Origin: Zygnema cylindricum
Taxonomy: Eukaryota; Streptophyta; Zygnematophyceae; Zygnematales; Zygnemataceae
DNA: 64,000 nucleotides
Reading direction: 5' to 3'
NCBI GenBank assembly: GCA_037447655.1
Contig: JBBHKE010001611.1
Location: 115,069 to 179,068 of the forward strand
Shown in pieces: positions 11,513 through 22,250 of the stretch. The notes beneath the pieces were generated by a model that saw nothing but the letters and a program-made list of their open reading frames with translations, ran no database searches and was not told the DNA's origin. A program made the position numbers and the translations under genes. Numbering within the stretch: the first letter of the stretch is position 1; every line of letters begins with the position of its first letter.

Positions 11513-12192
11513 AGAAGAAAAGATTGACAGTCGGAAGTATAGGAGGTATGGCCATTATTATCGGCCAAAAAAAAAAGAACTTCGAAGATAGGAGAAAGAA
11601 GAATCATGGCAAAGAAATGAACCAGAAAAAAAACAGGAGAAAAGAAAACAAGAAGAACACAACAAGAGAAGCGAAGGGGTGAAAAATGTATCTGACTTCT
11701 CTCTAGAAGGAGAAGAATCGCTAAAATGATTATAGAATGACTAAGGCTGTGAACAAGAGGGTTGCCTAAAAGTTTCCTTTAGGACAAAATTGGCTCTAAA
11801 CAGTTGATGTAAGTCCGAATAAATGACAGAAAAGAAGTACAAATAGTAGTAGAGGTATCCATATCAAATGTACCAATACAGATGGCGCGAAATGAAACCG
11901 ACACGAAAAACAATTTCGTACTTTACTAGACATACAGAAAAACTGAAATACCAACGACACAAAAGAACTAAAGACAACGACTGAGGCTGTTGTACACTCA
12001 AGAGGAACTCTATCCTCTAGAGATACAAAATTTTCAGGGTTTTTAGTTATGATGATTGGAGTCAAATATTCTTCAAAACGGAAAAAAGGAGCACTTTCAA
12101 CCCACACATTTAACTGAAAAAAAAGTAAAAACAGACAGGAACACTCAATCGATCAGCAACCTAATTTCAGACCTCATCCCTTTTCCCGAATG
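11513..12192. other. Spacer between two minus-strand genes
   Basis: This lies between the stop of the penicillin-binding protein gene and the large exon of the unknown gene, so it should hold the former's 3' UTR and the latter's promoter and 5' exon. Candidate minus-strand starts at 12107 and 11607 exist, but neither has a convincing donor, so I do not call an exon. Confidence 0.4.
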
Positions 12193-15100
12193 TTATAGCA
12201 TACAAACATGTTTTCCACAATGGGTCACTAATAAGGAAGAAAAAATTACACGCAGGAATGCCTTTTGTGGTCGCCTCGACCTCTTCTCAAACTCACGTCC
12301 CACGGCTCTACTTCCATATTTATCGGTTCCCATATCGTGAAATTTCAACACTGGCAATCCCTGTAAAACGCCGACACACTCGTAATCAGCACTCTAAATT
12401 GACACACTATTAATTGCTAAAAACAGTGTTGTACGGTCCTCACTTTTTTACACACACATAACGACTATGATCTTTAAATCCGTCTTTACCCAGAAAAAAC
12501 GTTTAAAAACCAAGTGTATTGTCTCAATTAATTTCATTACTTTTCATTTTTTCTCCAAAGCTATACACAGTTCACGTACCTCATGGACCGAACCCATAAA
12601 TTCTTTCCAAACAGGAGCCGCATGTGATGCTCCTGTGCCTGTTCAGTTCAAATCCACACATCATAAAAGCCTGTCAAGATGTACCTTTTCTATATGTTTC
12701 TTTCGAGAAAAAAAGGTGGAAAATGAATGTAGAAAATGACTTTACTTGCATGTTTAGTTTTCTCCCTTTTTCCAGCAATTTGCCTCAGGCTCCGAGGATT
12801 AGAATTCTTACCAGGATGCATTCCACCCACTGGCTCATTGTCATCGTAACCAAACCAAACCTGTTCCCAAAACCACAAAATTCAGCAATACCCATAAACG
12901 CTTTACTCAAGCAAGGAAAAACAAGAAAACAGGAATTGAATTCTTACAACCGTAAAGCAAACAAATAAAGTCTCATGGATGACATCGCTTGTAGGGAGAT
13001 TACATCACATAATTTTCACTCGTGATTACAAATAAAAGGTACAGTCGTGTCTGTATGGAGAGAACAAATACCTTACCCAAAGTAGCATTTTAAGTTTACA
13101 TACCAATTTACCGGCAACGGTATAAGTCAATACAAGTTTTTTGCTTGTTAAAATCTCACTCACCACTGCACTCATCTGTGGAGTGAAACCTGCGAACCAG
13201 ACATCCCTGTGTCCATCGGAAGTTCCCGTTTTCCCGGCACATGGACGTCCAAGTCGAGCCGCTCGCCCAGTTCCTCTCTCGACCACAAGCTGTAAACCGA
13301 AAAACCAGCAATTAAACCCACAGCAATTAACATTAACAAGCTTACAAAAACAATCGGCATAAACACTACACAGTAGAATTCTCATGTTAACAATCTGCAT
13401 GAACAATCAAATCCAAATGGGAATTGACATTGACAATCGACTTGAACAATCTACATTAACAATCTGTAACAAGACAGCGTAACTGTGAACGTGGCAGTTA
13501 AAAACTTGATGTTTACAATTATTGTAAGCTAACATGAAATTGTCATCATTGATCAACAAATTTACTTATTAAAGATGCCAGCTCAAAAAAAGTATTCCTA
13601 ACAAAGCATATAGGCTGCTCAAATTTAACCTGTAATAATTTACGAAGCTCTGACACGGCGTATTCGTCCACTAACGTTCCCCTCCTTTCAACTTGTGGCT
13701 GCAAAAGACAAAAACCTCTACTGGTTTCTTGAGAATTCAAGTTTTTACCACCGCTTCAAAAAAAGATCATGGGCAAAAAAGTGAAGCAAGAAAAACNNNN
13801 NNNNNNNNNNNNNNNNNNNNNNNNNNNNNNNNNNNNNNNNNNNNNNNNNNNNNNNNNNNNNNNNNNNNNNNNNNNNNNNNNNNNNNNNNNNNNNNNNNNN
13901 NNNNNNNNNNNNNNNNNNNNNNNNNNNNNNNNNNNNNNNNNNNNNNNNNNNNNNNNNNNNNNNNNNNNNNNNNNNNNNNNNNNNNNNNNNNNNNNNNNNN
14001 NNNNNNNNNNNNNNNNNNNNNNNNNNNNNNNNNNNNNNNNNNNNNNNNNNNNNNNNNNNNNNNNNNNNNNNNNNNNNNNNNNNNNNNNNNNNNNNNNNNN
14101 NNNNNNNNNNNNNNNNNNNNNNNNNNNNNNNNNNNNNNNNNNNNNNNNNNNNNNNNNNNNNNNNNNNNNNNNNNNNNNNNNNNNNNNNNNNNNNNNNNNN
14201 NNNNNNNNNNNNNNNNNNNNNNNNNNNNNNNNNNNNNNNNNNNNNNNNNNNNNNNNNNNNNNNNNNNNNNNNNNNNNNNNNNNNNNNNNNNNNNNNNNNN
14301 NNNNNNNNNNNNNNNNNNNNNNNNNNNNNNNNNNNNNNNNNNNNNNNNNNNNNNNNNNNNNNNNNNNNNNNNNNNNNNNNNNNNNNNNNNNNNNNNNNNA
14401 AAGAAACCTCAAATTCAATCTATAACTTTTGTGATGATTCGAGGAGGGTGGTAAACTCCTCCAGAAGCAATTGTGGAATATACTGTGGCCAATTGGAGTG
14501 GTGTCATCTGCAGGTAGCAAAAAAGTCAATGCCCTCAAGACAAGCCTCTCCTTAATAAGAAAAAAGTGCCTTCCCTTCTCTCTCTCCCCCCTCCCGCTCT
14601 CTGTGCGTGGAAGTCAAAAACAGACCCTCTATCTCTCTCCCTCTCTCTCTCTGCAAGCCTAAAACTGGCTGTCCTTGGCAGGAACAGACTTTTTCTCTTG
14701 AAACATAAAAAACACCAACCCTTCCTCCCTCCAAACAAGTCCAAACAACTCGATATCTAACTTAAACTCCAAAGAAAACAAGAATCTCACCTCACAACCA
14801 CCAAGAGAAAGAGCCAACTCATGCGGTAACGCTGTCTTGATACCGAGGGCCCGAGCCATTCGACAAACCTGAAAAATCCCAGTATAATAACTGAAAACCC
14901 CGAGCATAATGACTGAAAAACCCCAGTATAGAAACTGAAAAACTGCAGGATAACAATTGAAAATCCCAGTATAATAACTGGCTTTAATCAATAAGACTCA
15001 AAGTCTGACACCAATTTTGAAGACCACCTCAATCCTTGGGAACCTATGCGGATATAAATGCAACATTCTGGTTCTGTTATTATGTATGCAACTATTACCG

Positions 15101-17997
15101 CGTATCACTATTAACGTTAATGTTTTTACAAGCCTTTGAACTCAAATTTCTCCGAGCAAACCTGTCAGATTACTAATCTGACGGTTGCGGTGGAAAGATC
15201 AGATACTTGACTTCCGATTGGAGGTCTCCAGATGAAAATTTGACATGTGTGCACAGAGAAAAGTCGATTTAAAGGTGGCAAAAGATGTTAATGCTAATAG
15301 AGATACGCGGTGTACATTTGTAACGTGACTAAAATGATGTTGTGGCAATAACCCAACATAAGATTGAGGTTTTTGCTCCACTATGTTCTCACCACACAAA
15401 TGCAGAGAGTAAGGGATCAGCTCACGTTATCCACCCCAATTTCCGCACAGAGCCTCACTGTGGGCACGTTGAGAGAGCGAACCAGCGACTCCTCCAATGT
15501 CACCTGCAGATAGCAACAAAATACAATACAAACAAAAAGTAAGGAACAGGTGCAGGGAATCTTAATGGACTACATTAATCTGCCAATGAAATGGCGAGAA
15601 CATACAGGTACAAATGAATGTAAGCAGCAGTGTCGGGAATCTAAATGGCATGGTCCATAGTGTAAGTGGACGCGCGTCTGCATGAATGCTTTATTGTAGC
15701 TCACAGTAGTTTATCTATAAGCCTGGACAAATTTGGTAATCCATATTAATAACAGTCGACAACATAGCATTCCACCACTAGACATGGTTAACGCATTAAA
15801 GACATGAATCATAGACGAAAGGAATAAAACGAGTGAAGAATCATAGTGGAGAAGAAAATTAAACACCGAACACCAGATAAATTTGTTCTGAGGAAGGAGA
15901 GACAGGGAAGTTAATCGGAGGTTATTGGATTGTCACTTTTCAAGTTTACAGTTCCGTGAGATAAAAAATCTGTGTAGTATGACTACTTTACAGTAACTAT
16001 GCAGACTGTAAGCAAAAACAAACAAAACAAACAAATTGAGGAAATTGTCTGCGTGCTTGTACCCAGATATTCAATGGGCATATGGTATCAATGGTCTTAC
16101 TATGAGAGGCAAATCCAGTAGCATGTAAATAGGTTTGGGCCACCAGACTAGTTACAGTATGCAATATAGGCCAAATCTAGCAGCAAGTTCCTAGATTTGC
16201 TATGATGGAGACTTATCCTGACCATCCTGTCGTTTGGTTGCTTGAAGGGAGACCAGATCTGACTGGAATGAAAAAGAAGTATATTGAGGAATTAAGAGAT
16301 TACTAACCTGGCCTCGAAACTTTCGGTCGTAATTTTCAGGCACAAACTCGTCAACTTGATAGGGCTCATCAAGTAAAACATAATCCTTGTCTCTGCAATG
16401 GTTCAAATCAACAAATGTTAGAACATATCAGCAAGTAAACTACACTGACCATCGCTATTAGGAGTTAGTGAACTATTAGGGCTAACATTCTATTAGAATT
16501 AACCACACTGAATTATATGACGTGTCAAAAAACATTCACTCGAATTAGAGTGATTAACTCTAATAGCGATGGTCAATGTAGCTCAACTTTAATCCAAGAT
16601 GCAGCTCATATTTGGCTGCCGGCAAAATTAATTTCATCCTGTTGACAATAACTATTTCTTAACAAACATTTTATTAGAGCACATAATGAAAAGCTCTGAA
16701 TCTTATAAGATGCACCGTGAATCACTATTAGCATTAATGTTGTTTTCGCCAGTGCAACCGACTTTTCTCCATGCACACAGGTCCAATTTTTCATTTAGAG
16801 AACGCCCAACAAAACATAAAATTCTTGCCTTTCCATCACAACCATAACCGTCGGATCGATAATCCGACCAGTGTGCATGCAATCATAAAAAACATTAACG
16901 CTAATAGCGATACTTAATGTAGTTTCCCATTTCCAACCTATAAACTTAACAGAAATCATTCACCCATACTTTTGAAACAGAAATTAAGTAAAATTAAGTA
17001 CAAAAATGAGTTGATACCCACATGCCAGCTGCCAATGCTGCCAGATAAACCACTGGCTTGAAAGTTGATCCAGGAGGGCGAAGAGCCTGTAGGTTTTTAG
17101 GCAGAAAAAAACAAAGGGCTTTTTTAGGGTTAAGAACAATTAGGCAGACAAAACAAACAGAAATAGGGTTAAGAACAATAGACCTGAACAAGACGAAGAG
17201 ATAGACAAAAACATTTCACGTCCAGAGTTGGACATCAGCATCGAGAAAAAGAAAGACATAAAACCGAAAAAAAAACTTCAGCGAAGCTGAAAACCTCATG
17301 AATCAAAAATATGGAAGGTTGAATGTTTTAAATAGCTATGGCAAAACAAGTTTCACAAGTGCACCGAAGAATTCAAGAATCCACATGAAAAAAACCATTA
17401 ACAAGGTAAAAAATCTCCAAACGACTCACCACAGCACAGTTATCACCGTTTGACATCAAATAAAAATTTAGTTGCCCTCACACCATAATTAGTAGACAAA
17501 CGAACAATATAGCATAAACCACACCATCACGTACATACAATTAAACAGTTGGACCAGAGGTTACGACTCAAAGAGAGATAGAATACAGACCGCAAATTCC
17601 TCTCGTTCAAGAAAGCATACAATATGGATACAAAAGGGGTTTACCTGGGTGGCACGATTAAAGTTGCTTTCATAATAATCCCGGCCTCCCACCAAGGACC
17701 GTACATCTCCTGTAAGTGGGTCCATGGCTACAATCGCTCCTTCCAGTCTGTTATCCGCCCAGAAAAAACTGATTTCTCAGAAACAAAACAAGACAAGACA
17801 TTGGCACTTTTTTCCATTTTGGTGTAACTTCTATATACAGGTCCAAAGAAAACAGATTCTGTTCTGCAGAAAGTTTCCATCAAAAAGTTTATGATTTTAT
17901 TACAGAATAGAAAATGATTGGAACTACGAGCTATCTGGATATAACATCCCCTCTCAAGGATATGAGCCTACGAAGTAAATTCATAATTGGAGGAGGA

Positions 17998-18058
<61 letters not shown>

Positions 18059-21000
18059 ATTAGCGTTAAAAAATACGTAGTCTGAGGCTTAGTATTATTG
18101 ATTCTCGTTTAAGTACAAACGAAGTGGACAATTTTCAACCGCTCACCAAATGAACGTTAAGAAAAAAAAAATAGTATTAGAAACGCTATTTTATGTTTAC
18201 AGACAAGAAAAAACCGCCACCAAATTAGTAATATTAACGCCATTAGCGAATCACAGTGTACCGAAAATAAGAATTGACTTACCTTGCATGTTTCGACTGC
18301 TGTAGCTCCTTCTGATACGATTTCTCGGCCTCCTCCCAATGTTTTGCCCTTTAACAATACAAATGACACCCGGAATTCCAATATTTCATCATCATATTCG
18401 GCTTTTTAAGCGTTTATTTATCATTTTTCAATGTCTCAAACCAAAACAAACCGTGACATTGAGTAATTTTGTGTATTTTTGCCTACAGTCGACAAGCTAC
18501 ACCATTAATCGTTATTGGTGTTAAGGTTTTTTTGGCAACTAAAATCAACTTTTCTTCGTGCACAGTTGAGGGATTGTCAATCGAAGACCGCCAGTAGAAA
18601 GGTGAGAATCTTGGCCTCCAATAGCAACCTTTGGATTGACAATCCGACAAGGGTGCACAAAGAAAAGATGATTTAAGTGGAAAAAAAAACTTTAACACTA
18701 ATAACAAATAACAGTGTTGTTTCGCCCTTATATTGGGAAGAGGAAGAACCCCTGTAGTTTAACTGTGCCTCTGTGGGAATGCCTCATTCAAACAACTTGT
18801 TTCAATGAAATTCAAGGTTTTCCAAACTAAGTCCAATGGAACTAATGTCTGTACCCGGTCAAATTTCCTACATTGAAAGGGAGTAAATCATATAAGTATA
18901 ATTTTACCTTCCCACCATATATTTTTCGAGTACATGTCCGAATATCCCAACTTTTTAAACCTAGCTTTAAATCTTAACTTCTAATGGGATTCAGGAATAC
19001 TTATAAATAAGCAGTGCTTTCAGAAAGATAAAGAAAGACCGGAGTTACCATAGCCAATCCTGTACCACCATAAAAAGAACCAGGACAAAAGAAAAACCTA
19101 GAAAAAAGAACCAGTGAAAAAAGCGTAGATAAAAGTGGAGAAAAAAAACTCACTGTTTTGAAAATTTCTGAGCCACAGTTGCAATTAATTTGCTGTCTTC
19201 TTGATAAGCCACCATCGCTGCCGCCTCCACAACACTGTACCAAAAAATCAATGTAGGGTTTTTCAAAAAAGAACTCAAACAAAAGCTGATTACTGAGAAT
19301 ATTTTACTAGAAACTTTTAGTAAGAGCTGCGAATCGACCATTCAATAGGTCATAGAATTGTAAAAGAAGAAGCAAAACCATCAACATTAGTTACACGATA
19401 GTTGCAGAAACAAAAGGGAGGGATAAAAAACATATAAAAAAATCTAGACACTAAAAAAAAATAGACCACTAATCAAAAAAGCATCTGGCTTATTTAATGG
19501 TTTTGATCCGGTGCTTTGCACAAACTATTGACAAAATAGTTCCGAGTTTTCTCCCATATACAAATCCATATCATATATTTTGCTTGGAAAACACCGTGAA
19601 ATTGATGGAGAGGATAATAAAGTTCTAAAAGATAAAGGTGGAACAGAAAATAAATGGCAAAAACGACAGTTTAAAAGAACTTTAAATGCGAAGCGGTCCA
19701 AATAACAAAGCTTAAACCAGCAACTGCTTTCACACTTGAAGTCTTTCTCAACAAAGCTGTTATGTAGCTTTCTCTATGTGAAGATTCTAAGTGTTCTTCA
19801 CCGATATATTGGACAAAAGACAAAAACTGTCTATTTTTAAATAAGGTTTCCATGTAACCGTTTAGAAGGTCATCACGACTTACCTGGGATAGAGAGCTTC
19901 CACAGAGAGGTCAACATTGCCGATTAGTTTGCCTAACTCCACACTCCTATAAAAGCAAAAAAAAAAGGACCGGTTCAAGAAAAAGTAACTCAGTTCAGTA
20001 AGCTGAACACAAATTTCAGTTTATTTTGTCCACATGTGCAAAAGAAAATTACTTTTTTCAAAACTAAACTTATCTGGTCCAACGAACCATAACATAACAT
20101 AAGATAACAGATTATTATATTTCAAAGACGTACAATTTTTGTTGTAAAGCTCTGCGGAAGAACATTTGAGTTTTTAAATTTCACTTAGAAAGATAATCTG
20201 GTAAGATAATGTTCTCAATTCCAAAGGAAACGGCAATGCAAAACTGGCTCATGTTGTAAATGGGGAAGGAGGGAGGGAGAGGGAGAGGGAGAGGAAGAGA
20301 GGTTCCTAAATAATAAACACCACCTGACCTCTTTAGTGCGGCTGCCTGAAGTGCCGCAGCGATACTCTCCCTCTGATCACGCTCCACCTCGCGACGCTTT
20401 GTCGAGGCAGATTCGATCCCTTTTGCGGCTATATTGATTCGTTCACGATCATATTCTCGTGCACTCTCTCTCACTGCCTTTTCTGCGGCATCTTGCATAC
20501 TGAGATCGAGTGTTGTATACACCTGACATTACAACATAACAACCTATGACCTTTGTCACCTCACCAAGTTCTTACTGCCGAGTTATGTTATCAAATTGTG
20601 AGTAATCGTACATTTTTATGAGTAACCGTATGTCAAATTATCAAGAAAAGAATGTCACTTGGCTAGGAACATGTACATGGTGTATGTTTATGCATACATT
20701 AACGACATATACTACATAACATGCATCTATATACAAACAATACAGTAATATATAATGTCAGTACACATTACTCTCTCTTTATGCCCAATTCCTGGGAGCT
20801 TACAAAATAGAAACTCATGTGCAGGACCATCCACATTACTTTCATAGAGGGAATATACATCACCAATCATTTAGTAACTGAACAAGAACGGTACATTTAC
20901 ATCAAACAATCTTGTAGGTAGTTGTAAATATGGCTACTGACAGTAACATATTTCGGTCAATAATCCCCTTTTATTTGAAAACCAAAAAAACCCCCAACTA

Positions 21001-22192
21001 CTACGTTCCTTACCTGATATCCCCCACGAAGCACCTCCTCTCTTCCATATTTTTGGCTGAGCTCATAAAGTACCTGAGTTTAAAAAAATCAGAGTTGTGA
21101 GCATATATCTAACAAAAACTTGAAAAACATAACTAAAGCGAGAAACATAATTTAAACATGTGAAACATTCTAAAGCATGCAACTAAAACATGCTGCTGTT
21201 AAGCAGGGAAGAAAACCTACCTACTGTCCACCAAGTTAAAAAGAAAGCGAAGGAGAAGCCAGTAAGCCAGTAGGAAAACAAGCCAGTATGTGTATCAAAA
21301 AACATTTGTATAACATTACTCCTACAAATTTTGCCATTAAACAAATATTTTTGTTCAGGAGTACTTATCTTATCTCCCTTCCCAACACAAGGTACTTTTG
21401 CTTTAATAGACTGTGGTAGATGTGACTGTGATACTTTACTTTGCCCAGATAGACTGGTGTGACATTTGATAACATGAAATACAGGCTCGTCGTATCTACA
21501 CCGTGAATCACTATCAGTGTTAAAAAATATGGAGGGCGCGATTTATTATGGGTCTTATTAATATAACTCTTTCGTGGCGTGGACGAGCAAAAACTGCTTA
21601 CCATACTACACCATCCATACTTATTAGCGGTGATGTTCTTTTCACCACCTAAATTATTTTTTCTCAGTGCACACTTAATTAAACGACAGGTTTACCTTCC
21701 GATCGAAAACGGAAAAACTAAAATCCAAACAGAAATCGGACACGTGTGCATGGAAAAAAGTTCACTTAAGTGGCAAAAACAACAACACTCAAAACGATAC
21801 ACAATACACGATACAAGCGCTATTATTACACATTCAGGACCCAAAAAAAAAATCCCCGACCAAATTAGTGTTATTCACACGAATACCCATTCACGGAGTA
21901 CCTTGTTCTTTATCTCTCACCTCACTGACGAAATAGGGAGCTCTCCAAGGTCCCAAATTTCCCGCCTTCCCCTCCGCCCCAAAAACCAAAGGCTCCTGCA
22001 TGGCTGCCTTGGCCGTCCTCATATCCAAAAAACCGGCCTCCACCATTCGTCGAAGAGCACGAGCTTGCGGTTTACGGCCCCTAGATTTACAATCGCCAAG
22101 AGAGGAAGAGGGAGAGAGACAGAAGAAAAATTAAATCGAGCCGCTCATCCGTTCGCGTCGACGGATCCGGTTCCGGGCAGGGGAATCAACTC

Positions 22193-22250
<58 letters not shown>

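Noticed and set aside
11796-12107. First exon of the unknown gene at 12107-11796 (minus)
   Set aside because: Hydrophobic Phe/Leu-rich frame with no good donor in phase with 11491; left unassigned.
13693-14538. Frames of 218-260 codons across the N run
   Set aside because: They exist only because N codons contain no stops.
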